A DNA stretch of 64,000 nt from Lysobacter_K koreensis (GTDB taxonomy: Bacteria > Pseudomonadota > Gammaproteobacteria > Xanthomonadales > Xanthomonadaceae), in assembly GCF_042677045.1 (NCBI RefSeq), contig NZ_JBHTIH010000003.1, positions 496,001 through 560,000 of the forward strand, read 5' to 3'. Made by a program: the position numbers and the translations under genes. Numbering within the stretch: the first letter of the stretch is position 1; the number at the start of each line of letters is the position of its first letter. This document shows, piece after piece, positions 29,669 through 39,708 of the stretch. The notes under the pieces are model-generated. The model saw only the letters and a program-made list of their open reading frames with translations. It was not told where the DNA came from and searched no databases.

Positions 29669-30136
29669 TTACTCGAGGGACAGCAGCAGCTTCCACTGCG
29701 CGGCGCTGACCGGCAGCACCGACAGCCGGCTGCCGCGCCGGATCAGCGCGAACTCCTCGCCAAGCTTGTCCGCGTGCTGGCGGATCTCCTCCAGCGCGAT
29801 GGTGCGCGCGAGCTTGCGTTCGAAGCTCACGTCGACCAATTGCCAGCGCGGTTCGGCGTGCGTGCTCTTGGGGTCGAAATAGTCCGACTTGGCCTCGAAC
29901 TGGGTCGGGTCCGGGTACGGCACGCTGGCCACGGTGGCGGTGCCGACGATGCCGGGCACGTCGCAGCTGGAGTGGTAGAACAGCACGCCGTCGCCGACCT
30001 GCATCGCGCGCATGTTGTTGCGTGCCTGGTAGTTGCGCACGCCGGTCCACGGCTCGGTGCCGACGCGTTGCAGGTCGTCGATGGAGAACGCGTCCGGTTC
30101 GGATTTCATCAGCCAGTAGCGGCGGCGTGCGGTCAT
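29669..30136 (-). CDS. EVE-domain protein (PUA-like fold)
   Basis: 155 residues covering one EVE domain: RYWLMKSEPDAFSIDDL at the start, then WTGVRNYQARNNMRAM, GDGVLFYHSSC and PGIVGTATV, with FDPKS and the RGSRLSVLPVSAAQWKLLL end. EVE domains bind modified bases in nucleic acids (as in thymocyte nuclear protein 1); the bacterial role is not settled. The ATG overlaps the TGA of the upstream cyclo-ligase gene (ATGA), so translation is probably coupled. The frame is open far upstream, but only as shadow of that gene. Confidence 0.92.
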   Translation of the reverse strand: MTARRRYWLMKSEPDAFSIDDLQRVGTEPWTGVRNYQARNNMRAMQVGDGVLFYHSSCDVPGIVGTATVASVPYPDPTQFEAKSDYFDPKSTHAEPRWQLVDVSFERKLARTIALEEIRQHADKLGEEFALIRRGSRLSVLPVSAAQWKLLLSLE

Positions 30137-30723
30137 GCGGCAAGGGGCCGGAAGTCGTGGGTGGTGGTTTCGGTGCAGACCGCGTCGAGTGCGACGTCCC
30201 AATCGGCGGCGTCGAGCGCATCGACCTGCTGGGCCGCGAACGCGGCGCCCACCAGCCACGGCGGTGCGGCCTGGCCCTGCCGGAACGCGAAGCTGCGATC
30301 GTACCAGCCGCCGCCCATGCCGAGCCGGTGGCCATGCGCATCGAACCCCACCAACGGCAACACCACCAGCGCCATGTCGTGCGCATCGAGCAGCGATGAG
30401 GGCGCGAGGTCGGGTTCGGGGATACCAAAGCGGTTGCTGACCAGGCCATCGCCCGGCTGCCAAGGCGCGAACCGCAGCAGGCCGTCCTCGTGCAGCACCG
30501 GCAGGCAGTAGCTGCACTCGCGCGGCAGGCGCAGCTGCCAGGCGTGCAGTGCGATCTCGCCATCCATCGCCCAGTAGCCGGCGACGTATCCGGCCGCGGG
30601 TGCGAACGGCAGTTCGAGCAAGCGGGGAGCGAGACCGTCGGCGCCGGCGATGCGCTGCTGCGGGGCGAGGTTGCGGCGGCGTGCGCGCAACTCGCGGCGC
30701 AGGGCATCACGATCGGACGTCAT
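30133..30723 (-). CDS. ygfA: 5-formyltetrahydrofolate cyclo-ligase
   Basis: 196-residue enzyme that uses ATP to convert 5-formyl-THF to 5,10-methenyl-THF. Motifs: RRELRARRRNLAP at the N-terminus, then the phosphate/ATP loop region DMALVVLPLVGFDAHGHRLGMGGGWYDR (about 115-142), the family signature. It follows the 6S RNA gene on the same strand; in E. coli, too, the fau/ygfA gene is the downstream partner of ssrS. A 14-bp tandem repeat lies in the gap. Confidence 0.94.
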   Translation of the reverse strand: MTSDRDALRRELRARRRNLAPQQRIAGADGLAPRLLELPFAPAAGYVAGYWAMDGEIALHAWQLRLPRECSYCLPVLHEDGLLRFAPWQPGDGLVSNRFGIPEPDLAPSSLLDAHDMALVVLPLVGFDAHGHRLGMGGGWYDRSFAFRQGQAAPPWLVGAAFAAQQVDALDAADWDVALDAVCTETTTHDFRPLAA

Positions 30724-30795
30724 GCGGTGATCCGGTCAGGGGCTGGGATGAAGCATGGACGTGGGAAGAGGCTCCCAGCGAGTGCAACCGAGAGG

Positions 30796-30851
30796 TGCGA
30801 TCCGCTTGAGGTGATCCGCGCCATGCGATCCAAACAATGCGATCCACGCAA
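30796..30851. repeat. four tandem copies of a 14-bp repeat
   Basis: Imperfect 14-base units begin at 30796, 30810, 30824 and 30838. Each carries GATCC at the same position (30799, 30813, 30827, 30841), and three of the four read TGCGATCC. They lie between the 6S RNA and the cyclo-ligase gene, inside a likely leader. A small palindrome CGCTCG-A-CGAGCG follows at about 30853-30865. Confidence 0.7.
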
Positions 30852-30891
30852 CGCGCTCGACGAGCGTGCTGGGTGGATCGCAAAAAGAAAA

Positions 30892-31076
30892 GTCCTCCGC
30901 CGTGGCGATGCGTGCGAAACGACCTTGAACCCGGGGTTCAAGTGGGGACGCTTGGAGGCCGTCGGGCTTCCCGCTACAAGGCGGACCTGCACTCCTGGCT
31001 TCCGCTGCGCCCCCGCGGTCGTGCTTAAGGGGCAAGGCGAATGTTTACGCACGCCGTCGCTCACAGCAGAGGACGT
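30892..31076 (-). ncRNA. ssrS: 6S RNA
   Basis: Small RNA that binds sigma-70 RNA polymerase by mimicking an open promoter. On the minus strand a 185-base region has the right ends and landmarks. The 5' GTCCTC-x-GC pairs with 3' GC-x-GAGGAC (terminal stem), the conserved CTTGAACCCCGGGTTCAAGG hairpin lies near the 3' side, and CCCCTTAAGC and a G/C-rich internal helix surround the bubble. TTTTCTTTTT follows the 3' end. Length agrees with the E. coli RNA (about 184). Position between zapA and the 5-formyl-THF cyclo-ligase gene is the classic gammaproteobacterial ssrS locus. Confidence 0.9.
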
Positions 31077-31082
31077 GGGCAA

Positions 31083-31088
31083 AGTATA
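31083..31088 (-). promoter_or_regulatory. -10 element of 6S RNA
   Basis: TATACT on the minus strand (5 of 6) lies six bases before the predicted 5' end at 31076. The -35 is weak. Confidence 0.6.
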
Positions 31089-31164
31089 ACGCGCGCATCG
31101 GCGAAGGCATGTCCGCTCGTCGGCCGTGGTGTGCGGCGATTCATGGCGACGTTGTCATGTCGCC

Positions 31165-31473
31165 TCAGCGCGACGGCGTATCGAGCAGGCCGTCGAGCTT
31201 GCGGTGCAGGTCGCCGAGCGTGCGTTCCAGTTCCCGGTCGCGGCCTTCGGCGTCGCCGCGCAGTTGCTGCAGCTCGTGCGCGAAGTTGAGCGCGGCCAGC
31301 ACCGCGACGCGATCGAGCGCGGCCATGCGGTTGCTGCCGCGGATCTCGCGCATTTTGCCGTCGAGCAGTTTGGCCGCGACCAGCAGGCTGTCGCGCTCGC
31401 CCGGTTCGCAGCCGACGGTGTATTCGCGGTCGAGCAGGCGGATCACCACCGGCTCGCTGCTGGAGTTGCTCAC
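31165..31473 (-). CDS. zapA: cell-division protein ZapA
   Basis: 102-residue FtsZ-ring stabiliser. N-terminal beta part (EPVVIRLLDREYTVGCEPGERDSLLVAAKLLDGKMREIR) carries the family pattern, including the DREY and KMREIR motifs. A long C-terminal coiled coil (about 60-100) makes the dimer/tetramer. The GTG at 31473 overlaps the stop of the upstream ZapB-like gene (GTGA), so it is probably translated by coupling. 6S RNA follows downstream, as in other gammaproteobacteria. Confidence 0.93.
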   Translation of the reverse strand: MSNSSSEPVVIRLLDREYTVGCEPGERDSLLVAAKLLDGKMREIRGSNRMAALDRVAVLAALNFAHELQQLRGDAEGRDRELERTLGDLHRKLDGLLDTPSR

Positions 31474-31691
31474 GTGTGCTGCTCCAGCGTCTTCAGCCGC
31501 GCGATCATCGCCTCGACCCGGGTGCGCGCCTGTTCGTTCTTGGCCAGCAGCGCGGCCCGTTCGCCCGACAACTGCTCCTGCTGCTGGCGCAGGCTGCGGT
31601 TCTCGTCCGCGAGGCGGCGGCTGCGCTCGGCCAGTTCGTCGAAGCGCGCGGCCAGCGACTGCAGTTGGGCGATCAGTTCGGCGCGGTCCAT
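31470..31691 (-). CDS. ZapB-like coiled-coil protein (TIGR02449 family)
   Basis: 73 residues, almost wholly one coiled coil: leucine/glutamine heptads such as LIAQLQSLAARFDELAERSRRLADENRSLRQQQEQL. The family (TIGR02449) is regularly paired with zapA in pseudomonads and xanthomonads and resembles ZapB in size and structure, so a divisome role is a fair inference. The ATG is chosen because the family begins here; upstream frame is only shadow. No SD. A TTGACC-N17-TATCGT promoter ends six bases before the ATG, which suggests a leaderless message. Confidence 0.85.
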   Translation of the reverse strand: MDRAELIAQLQSLAARFDELAERSRRLADENRSLRQQQEQLSGERAALLAKNEQARTRVEAMIARLKTLEQHT

Positions 31692-31697
31692 GGCGGC

Positions 31698-31726
31698 ACG
31701 ATAGGCAGCGCACCCGACCGGGTCAA
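31698..31726 (-). promoter_or_regulatory. promoter of the ZapB-like/zapA pair
   Basis: Minus-strand TTGACC (31726-31721) and TATCGT (31703-31698) are separated by exactly 17 bases. The -35 overlaps the stop codon of the upstream GGDEF-EAL gene. The -10 ends six bases before the ATG, so the transcript would start at the start codon. Confidence 0.6.
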
Positions 31727-34700
31727 GGCGTGGCGTCGGCCATGACGGCGACGGGCTGCGGCGGCGCCCAGCCGTGGATGAACGCCAGGCAATGCGCTGC
31801 GTCCAGCGGCCGGGCCAGCCAGTAGCCCTGGATCTCGTCGCAGTGATGTTCGCGCAGGAACTGCATCTGCGCGGCGGTCTCGACGCCCTCGGCAACCACC
31901 ACCAGCCCCAGCGAATGCGCCATCGTGATCACGGTGCTGGTGATCGCCGCGTCGTCGGGGTCGTGGGTCAGGTCGCCGATGAATTCCTTGTCGATCTTCA
32001 GCGTGGTGATCGGCAGGCGCTTGAGGTAGGCCAGCGACGAATAGCCGGTGCCGAAGTCGTCGACCGCCAGGCCGACGCCGAGGGTGCGGAATGCCTGCAG
32101 CGTGGCCGCGGTCTGTTCGGCGTTGGCCATGATCACGCTCTCGGTGAGCTCCAGCTCCAGGCATTCGGCCGGCACGCCGGTTTCGTCGAGCACGCGAGCT
32201 ACCACGTCGGGCAGGTCGCCGCGCAGCAGCTGCAGCGCCGAGACGTTGACCGCCATCGTCAGGTCGAGCAGGCCCTGTTGGCGCCATTGCCTAAGCACCG
32301 CGCAGGCCTGGCGCAGCACCCATTCGCCGATCTCCAGGATCAGCCCGTTTTCCTCGGCCAGCGGGATGAACGTCGACGGCGGGATCTCGCCGTGCTCGGC
32401 GCTGGTCCAGCGCAGCAGCGCCTCGACCCCGGTGATGCGCGAATCGGGCAACGACAGGCGCGGCTGGAACACCAGCCGCAGCTCGTTGCGGTCGAGCACC
32501 TTGCGCAGCGCCGCGGAGATCGTCGCGCGGCCGCGGATCTCGATGTCCATCGACTCGGTATAGCGCATGAAAGTGCGGCGGCCGGCAGCCTTGGCCTGGT
32601 ACATCGCGGTGTCGGCGTGCTTGAGCAGGTCGGTCGGCACGTGCGCGTGGTCGGGGTACAGGCTGATGCCGATCGACGGCGAGATCGACATGTCGTGGCG
32701 CTCGTCGAAATCCAGCGGCGCCTCGAACGCGGTGATCAGGTCGCGCGCGACCTGCTCGGCGTCCTCGGCGGTGGCGACGTCCTCCAGCACCACGGTGAAC
32801 TCGTCGCCGCCCAGGCGCGCGACGGTGTGCTCGGGCCCCACGGTCTGCTGCAGGCGGGCCGCGGCGGCGCGCAGGATGCGGTCGCCGGCGGCATGGCCGA
32901 GCGAGTCGTTGATGTCCTTGAAGCGGTCCAAGTCGAGGAACAGCACCGCGATGCGGGTGCCGTTGCGGCGCGCACGCACGATCGCGCGCGACAGCCGCTC
33001 GGACAGCAGCGCGCGGTTGGGCAGGCTGGTCAGCGTGTCGTAATTGGCCAGGTAGCGCAGTTCCTGCTCGGCGCGCTTCTGGTCGGTGATGTCCGACAGC
33101 ACCGCGACGAAATGGCTGCGCTGGCCTTGCGCGTCGAGCACCGCGCTGGCCTGCACCCAGCACAGGAACTCGCTGCCGTCCTTGCGCTGCTGCCAGACCT
33201 CGCCGGACCAGCGGCCGTTGCGCTCGAGTTCGGCGCGCATCTGCCGGTAGAAGTCGTTGTCGTGCTGCGAGCTGTCGATCAGGCTGGTCGAGCGGCCGAT
33301 CACCTCGGCGTCGCTGTAGCCGGCCATGCGGGTGAACGCGGGGTTGACCGAAATGAAGACGAAGTGGCGATCGAACACGGCCACCGCCTCGGCCATGCTG
33401 CGCAGCACCTCGCTCGACACGCGGCGTTCGCGTTCGGCGCTGCGGCTGGCGGTGATGTCGCGCGCGGTGCCGGCCACGCGCAACCCGCGGCCGTCTGGGC
33501 CGCGCTCGACCACGCGCCCGCGCGCGCGCATCCACGCCCATTGCCCGGCGGGGTCGCGGATCCGGTGCTCGGACTGGAACAGCGCCACGTCGCCGCGCAG
33601 GTGCTGGCGCAGCAGCTCGAGCACGCGCGGGGCGTCTTCGGGGTGGATCTCGTGGCTGGTGTCGAGCTGGGTGTGCACGCCGATCACCGGGGTCGGGCCG
33701 ACGCGGTCGTCGGCGCGCATGCGGTGCAGCGTGCCGGTGGCCAGGTCGTAGTCCCAGAACTGCTCGCCCGACGCCCACAGCGCCAGCTTGAGCCGCTCCT
33801 CGCGTTCGCGGATCTGTTCGAAGTAGCCGCGCTCGCGCTCGCGGCGCAGCCGCCAGCGCCGCACCATCACCAGCGCGAACACCAGGAACGCCAGTGCCGC
33901 CGCCGCGAGCGCGAGCGGGTGTCGCCACACCGGCGGCGCAACCCGCACCGGCAGCGTCAGTTCCTGCCCGGTCCAGGCGCCGTCGCGGTTGGTGACCTGG
34001 GCGCGGAAGGTGTACTCGCCCGGCGGCAGGCGCGTGTACGACACGTCGTGCTGGGTGCCGTTGTCGATCCAGCCCTGGTCGAAGCCGTCCATGCGGTAGC
34101 GGTAATGCAGGTTGGCGGACGGGGCGAAGTCGAGCGCGCCGATGCGCAGGCGCAGGATGTCGGCTCCGTCGGGGACCTCCAGCTGCGACGGCTGCCACAG
34201 CGCGCCGCCGTCGCCGGGGGCGTCGGCGCCGATGCGGGCGGACAGCAGGCGCACCGGCGGGGTGTAGCGCGAGTCGCTGACGCGCTCGGGATGGAACAGG
34301 TTGAGGCCGCGCACGCCGCCGAATGCCAGCCGGCCGTCCTTGAGCCGGGCGACCGCGCCGCCGTTGAACTCCGTGTCCTGCAGGCCATCGGTCAGGCCGT
34401 AGTTGCGCGACAGCTGGGTGCTCGTGTCGAAGCGCACGATGCCGTTGTCGGTGCCCAGCCACAGCTGCCCAGCCGGGGCTTCGGCGATCGAGTAAACCAC
34501 TGGCACCGCGTGCTCGCCGAGGCTGTCGGCGAGCGGGTGGGCGAAGCCGATGCGGCCGTCGGCGTGTTCGATCACCCGGCTCAGGCCGGCATGGGTGCCG
34601 ACCCACACGGTGCCGTCGGGGCTCTGGCTCAAAGCCCGCACCAGGTTGCCCGGGAGGCTGTCGGGGCGGGTGGTCGCGTGGCGAAAGTGGCGTAGCGTGC

Positions 34701-36300
34701 CGGTGGCAGGATCCAGCAGGTCGAGGCCGTCGCCGGTGCCGAACCAGATCCGCCCGCGGCGGTCCTCGTGCACCGCATGCACCATCGGGTGCGAGAGCCG
34801 GCGCGGGTCGCCATCGGCATGGCTGTAGTGCACCACCTGCCCGGACTGGCGGCGGTAATGGAGCGCGCCTTGGGTGGAGGTGCCGAGCCACAGGTCGCCG
34901 TGGCGGTCGACCGCCAGGCTGCGCAGGCTGGCGCCGGTCATCGCGCCGAGCGCGATCGGTTCGGCCCGGCGGGCGGCCGGGTCGAGTCGGACCAGGCCGT
35001 GGGTCGTCGCCAGCCACAGCCGGCCGTGCCCGGCTGGGGCGATGCCCATCACGCGCACGAGCGGATGGCCGGGCCGCGGGGTGGACGGCAGCAGGGAGGT
35101 GAGGTCGTCGAAGCGGTCCGCGCCGAGGTCGTAGCGCAGCAGACGTGCGTTGTCGGTGCCGAGCCACAGCCCGCCCAAGCCGTCGTCGGCGACCGCGCGC
35201 ACGCTGTCATCGGCGGCGACGTTGTCGGCGCGGCCACTGGCCAGGTCCAGCACGTAGCTGAAGCGGGTACCGCGCGGGTCGGCGATGGCGACGCCGCGGA
35301 ACTGGCCACCGACCCAGAGCATGCCGCCGCGATCGACCATCAGCGCGTTGATCGTGTCCTCCGGCAGGCTGGCATCGATGCCGTGCTCCTCGCGAATGCC
35401 CTTGCTCGCGCCGCTGGCCGGGTCGTAGCGGCGCAGGCCCTGGCCGTACACCGACAGCCAAAGCCGGCGGTCGGGGGCTTCGGCGATCGCGCGGATGTCG
35501 CCGCCGGCGTCGGCCGGGGCGTTGGCCGCCGGCCAGGCCTTGAGCAGCGCGGCGCCGTTCGAGTGCAACCGGTACAGTCCGTCGGTGCGGCCGACCCAGA
35601 GCTGGCCGCGGTGGTCCAGGCGCAGGCTGCGCACCGGCTCGATCGGGCCGACCCGGCGCAGGCTGCCGCGCGCGTCGATGTGGAACAGGCCCACCGGGCT
35701 GCCATACCAGGCGTCGCGGTCGCGACCGGGGATCAGCGTCTGCCACGGCAGTTCGCGTTGGCGGCGCGGGTCGAGCTGGACCAGCGTGGCGCGCTCGCCG
35801 CTGTCCGGGTCGAGCCGTTGCAGGCCGGCCAGGGTGCCGACCCAGACCTGGCCGGCCAGCGGCAGCACGGCGACGGCCTGCTGGCTGGCGTGGCTGCCAG
35901 CGTTATCGAGCTTGTAGCGGCGGATGCGGCCGTTGCCCAGGTCGAGGCGCGCGACATACTGCGAATAGGTGCCGATCCACAGCGCGCGGTCGGCTTCCAG
36001 CGCCAGCGCGGTGACGTAGCTGTCGGGCAGGCTGGCCGGGTCGCGCGGGTCGTGCCGGTACAGCACGTAGCGTTGCCCGTCGTAGCGGTGCAGGCCGCCC
36101 TGGGTGCCGACCCAGACGAAGCCCTGGCTGTCCTGCGCCAGGGCGTTGACGGTGTTCTGCGCCAGCCCCTGGCCGCGGCCGACGCGCTCGAAGTAGAACT
36201 CGCGCGTGGCCGCCTCGGCGCGCGGCGCGAGGCCGGGACCGAGCAGGAGCGCCGTGGCGATCAGCCCGGCGGCGGCAATCAGGGACGAATACGGACGCAC
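31723..36300 (-). CDS. periplasmic-propeller PAS-GGDEF-EAL cyclic-di-GMP protein
   Basis: Membrane sensor of 1,525 residues. Signal peptide or N-terminal helix (LIAAAGLIATALLLGPGLAPRAEA), periplasmic Reg_prop beta-propeller repeats (about 35-700; recurring WVGTxxGLxRYD), a Y_Y_Y domain (about 705-780), a TM helix near 794-813, two PAS domains (about 835-1080), GGDEF at 1164-1168 and an EAL domain from E1293. The GGDEF signature is intact but the RxxD inhibitory site is not. The EAL catalytic set (EALLRW, NVSALQL, ELTES, DDFGTGYSS, KIDKEFI, EGVET) is complete, so phosphodiesterase activity is likely and cyclase activity possible. The start is a GTG; a GTG two codons upstream is equally possible and neither has an SD. 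It sits between zapA and ygfB, genes adjacent in E. coli. Confidence 0.9.
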   Translation of the reverse strand: MRPYSSLIAAAGLIATALLLGPGLAPRAEAATREFYFERVGRGQGLAQNTVNALAQDSQGFVWVGTQGGLHRYDGQRYVLYRHDPRDPASLPDSYVTALALEADRALWIGTYSQYVARLDLGNGRIRRYKLDNAGSHASQQAVAVLPLAGQVWVGTLAGLQRLDPDSGERATLVQLDPRRQRELPWQTLIPGRDRDAWYGSPVGLFHIDARGSLRRVGPIEPVRSLRLDHRGQLWVGRTDGLYRLHSNGAALLKAWPAANAPADAGGDIRAIAEAPDRRLWLSVYGQGLRRYDPASGASKGIREEHGIDASLPEDTINALMVDRGGMLWVGGQFRGVAIADPRGTRFSYVLDLASGRADNVAADDSVRAVADDGLGGLWLGTDNARLLRYDLGADRFDDLTSLLPSTPRPGHPLVRVMGIAPAGHGRLWLATTHGLVRLDPAARRAEPIALGAMTGASLRSLAVDRHGDLWLGTSTQGALHYRRQSGQVVHYSHADGDPRRLSHPMVHAVHEDRRGRIWFGTGDGLDLLDPATGTLRHFRHATTRPDSLPGNLVRALSQSPDGTVWVGTHAGLSRVIEHADGRIGFAHPLADSLGEHAVPVVYSIAEAPAGQLWLGTDNGIVRFDTSTQLSRNYGLTDGLQDTEFNGGAVARLKDGRLAFGGVRGLNLFHPERVSDSRYTPPVRLLSARIGADAPGDGGALWQPSQLEVPDGADILRLRIGALDFAPSANLHYRYRMDGFDQGWIDNGTQHDVSYTRLPPGEYTFRAQVTNRDGAWTGQELTLPVRVAPPVWRHPLALAAAALAFLVFALVMVRRWRLRRERERGYFEQIREREERLKLALWASGEQFWDYDLATGTLHRMRADDRVGPTPVIGVHTQLDTSHEIHPEDAPRVLELLRQHLRGDVALFQSEHRIRDPAGQWAWMRARGRVVERGPDGRGLRVAGTARDITASRSAERERRVSSEVLRSMAEAVAVFDRHFVFISVNPAFTRMAGYSDAEVIGRSTSLIDSSQHDNDFYRQMRAELERNGRWSGEVWQQRKDGSEFLCWVQASAVLDAQGQRSHFVAVLSDITDQKRAEQELRYLANYDTLTSLPNRALLSERLSRAIVRARRNGTRIAVLFLDLDRFKDINDSLGHAAGDRILRAAAARLQQTVGPEHTVARLGGDEFTVVLEDVATAEDAEQVARDLITAFEAPLDFDERHDMSISPSIGISLYPDHAHVPTDLLKHADTAMYQAKAAGRRTFMRYTESMDIEIRGRATISAALRKVLDRNELRLVFQPRLSLPDSRITGVEALLRWTSAEHGEIPPSTFIPLAEENGLILEIGEWVLRQACAVLRQWRQQGLLDLTMAVNVSALQLLRGDLPDVVARVLDETGVPAECLELELTESVIMANAEQTAATLQAFRTLGVGLAVDDFGTGYSSLAYLKRLPITTLKIDKEFIGDLTHDPDDAAITSTVITMAHSLGLVVVAEGVETAAQMQFLREHHCDEIQGYWLARPLDAAHCLAFIHGWAPPQPVAVMADATP

Positions 36301-36381
36301 GGGCACCGGGTGCTGGGCGTGGCAGCGTGCAGTGTGTAGGCGCGGACGCGTGCGGGCAACCGGCGCGCGTGGGCGGATTGC

Positions 36382-36387
36382 TACACT
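36382..36387 (+). promoter_or_regulatory. -10 element before ygfB
   Basis: TACACT (5 of 6) would start transcription near 36394, about 33 bases before the ygfB GTG. No convincing -35. Confidence 0.35.
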
Positions 36388-36426
36388 GCCCGCAACCTGA
36401 GCAAACCGCCGCCCGGCGACCTTCCC

Positions 36427-36984
36427 GTGCCCGCACCCGACGCCTCCGAACTGCCCGAACTGTCCGCCGTCGACGCGGAAATCCGCCGACTCTCGCTCGC
36501 CACCGACGCCAGCGAACTGCATGGCGCGCTGTGCGGCTGGTTGGCCGGCGGCGGCGATGCCGTCCGCGAATGGCCGGCCAAGGTGCTCGCCGACGACGGC
36601 GTGGCCACGCCGGCCGCCGGCGGCGCGCTCGATGAACTGCGCACTGTCAGCGCCGCGCAACTGGCCGACCGCAGCTTCACCTTCGAATTGCTGCTGCCCG
36701 ACGTCGACGCGCCGCTGTCCGAGCGCAGCGGCGCGTTGTTCGACTGGTGCCGCGGGTTCCTGGGCGCGTTCGGACTGGCCACCGGCGCCAAGCCGCCGCT
36801 GTCGGAGGAGGGCAGCGAGGCGCTTGGCGACATCGCCAAGCTCGCCGCCGCGCAGCCGCAGGACGACGGCGACGAAGAGGACGAGGCGGCGCTGGTCGAG
36901 ATCGAGGAATTCGTGCGCGTCGCGGTGCTGCTGCTGCACGGCGACTGCGTGCTGGCCGCGCAGCACCGGCAGCGGTTGAACTGA
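36427..36984 (+). CDS. ygfB: UPF0149/YgfB family protein
   Basis: 185 residues of the all-helical YgfB/YecA fold: ASELHGALCGWLAGGG near residues 37-52, LFDWCRGFLGAFGL (about 103-116), and an acidic stretch DDGDEEDEAALVEIEEFVRVAVLLL. In Pseudomonas a YgfB protein modulates beta-lactamase expression; here the role is unknown. GTG start at 36427. It precedes pepP by one base, the same ygfB-pepP pairing as in E. coli. Confidence 0.93.
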   Translation: MPAPDASELPELSAVDAEIRRLSLATDASELHGALCGWLAGGGDAVREWPAKVLADDGVATPAAGGALDELRTVSAAQLADRSFTFELLLPDVDAPLSERSGALFDWCRGFLGAFGLATGAKPPLSEEGSEALGDIAKLAAAQPQDDGDEEDEAALVEIEEFVRVAVLLLHGDCVLAAQHRQRLN

Positions 36985-36985
36985 C

Positions 36986-38311
36986 GTGGCCGGCGCCAGC
37001 GGCCTGCCGGCGGCGGCTTACGCGAAGCGCCGCAAGCAGCTGATGCGGCTGGCCGGCGACGAGGCGATCCTGGTGCTGCCGGCCGCGCTCGAACGCATCC
37101 GCAGCCGCGACACCCACTTCCCGTACCGGCAGGACTCCGACCTGTGGTACCTGACCGGCTTCCCTGAACCCGAGGCAGTGCTGGTGCTGGTGCCCGGGCG
37201 CAAGCACGGCGAGACCCTGCTGTTCTGTCGCGAGCGCGACCCCGAGCGCGAAGGCTGGGATGGCCCGCGCTTCGGCCCGGAGGGCGCGGTCGAGGCGTTC
37301 GGCCTCGACGATGCCTACCCGATCGAGGACCTCGACGACATCCTGCCCGGCCTGCTCGAAGGCCGCTCGCGCGTCTATTACCACTTCGGCCGCGACGCCG
37401 ATTTCGACCTCAAGCTGATCGGCTGGCTCAACCGCGTGCGCGCGATGGTGCGGCAGGGCGCGCAGCCGCCGCATGAGTTCCTCGAGCTGGGCCACCTGCT
37501 CGACGAGATGCGCCTGTTCAAGGACCGCGACGAGCTCAAGCTGATGCAGCGCGCTGCCGACATCAGCGTGCAGGCGCACGTCGCGGCGATGCAGGCCGCG
37601 CGCCCCGGCATCCGCGAGTACGAGCTGCAGGCGCAGATCGAATGCGTGTTCCGCATGCACGACGCGGTGCCGGCCTACGGCAGCATCGTCGGCGCCGGCG
37701 CCAATGCCTGCGTGCTGCACTACCGCGACAACAACGCGGCCGCGCGCGACGGCGACCTGGTGCTGGTCGATGCCGGCGCCGAGTACCGCGGCTACGCGGC
37801 CGATATCACCCGCACGTTCCCGGTCAACGGCCGCTTCTCGAAGGAGCAGCGCGCGCTGCACGACCTGGTCGGCGCGGCGCAGGCCGCGGCGCTGGCGCAG
37901 GCGCGGCCCGGTGTGGCCTACGAAGCCGGTCACATCGCCGCGGTCGAGATCCTGACCGACGGCCTGCTCCGGCTAGGCCTGCTCAAGGGCAAGCTCGCCA
38001 AGAACCTCGCCGACGCCAGCTACAAGCGCTTCTACCGGCACAAGACCGGGCATTGGCTCGGCCTGGACGTGCACGACGTCGGCGACTACCGCTTCGACGG
38101 GCAATCGCGCCTGCTCGAACCGGGCATGGTGTTCACCATCGAGCCCGGCCTGTACGTCTCGGCCGACGACAACACCGTCGACGCGAAGTGGCGCGGCATC
38201 GGCATCCGCACCGAGGACGACGTGCTGGTCACCAAGGACGCGCCGAAGGTGCTGACCGACAAGCTGGCGCGCAGCGCCGACGAGATCGAGGCATTGATGG
38301 CGGCGCGCTGA
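36986..38311 (+). CDS. pepP: Xaa-Pro aminopeptidase P
   Basis: 441-residue dimetal (Mn) peptidase that removes N-terminal residues preceding proline. N-terminal AMP_N domain (about 8-140, HFPYRQDSDLWYLTGFPEPEAVLV), then the pita-bread domain with metal ligands in LVDAGAEYRGYAADITRTFP (two Asp), TGHWLGLDVHDVG (His), IEPGLY (Glu) and GIRTEDDVLVT (Glu). Length equals E. coli PepP (441). GTG start two bases after the ygfB stop. No ubiH/ubiI follows, unlike E. coli; pepQ lies convergent. Confidence 0.96.
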   Translation: MAGASGLPAAAYAKRRKQLMRLAGDEAILVLPAALERIRSRDTHFPYRQDSDLWYLTGFPEPEAVLVLVPGRKHGETLLFCRERDPEREGWDGPRFGPEGAVEAFGLDDAYPIEDLDDILPGLLEGRSRVYYHFGRDADFDLKLIGWLNRVRAMVRQGAQPPHEFLELGHLLDEMRLFKDRDELKLMQRAADISVQAHVAAMQAARPGIREYELQAQIECVFRMHDAVPAYGSIVGAGANACVLHYRDNNAAARDGDLVLVDAGAEYRGYAADITRTFPVNGRFSKEQRALHDLVGAAQAAALAQARPGVAYEAGHIAAVEILTDGLLRLGLLKGKLAKNLADASYKRFYRHKTGHWLGLDVHDVGDYRFDGQSRLLEPGMVFTIEPGLYVSADDNTVDAKWRGIGIRTEDDVLVTKDAPKVLTDKLARSADEIEALMAAR

Positions 38312-38379
38312 GGCGTGGAACCTGATTCGGCTCATGCACCGGTGCGGCTGTTGGCCTGCGACCCGTCACCAGTGGGTGG

Positions 38380-39706
<1,327 letters not shown>

Positions 39707-39708
<2 letters not shown>

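Noticed and set aside
36301..36966. Upstream extension of the large GGDEF-EAL frame across ygfB
   Set aside because: It is antisense to ygfB and lacks a signal peptide; the signal sequence begins after 36300.
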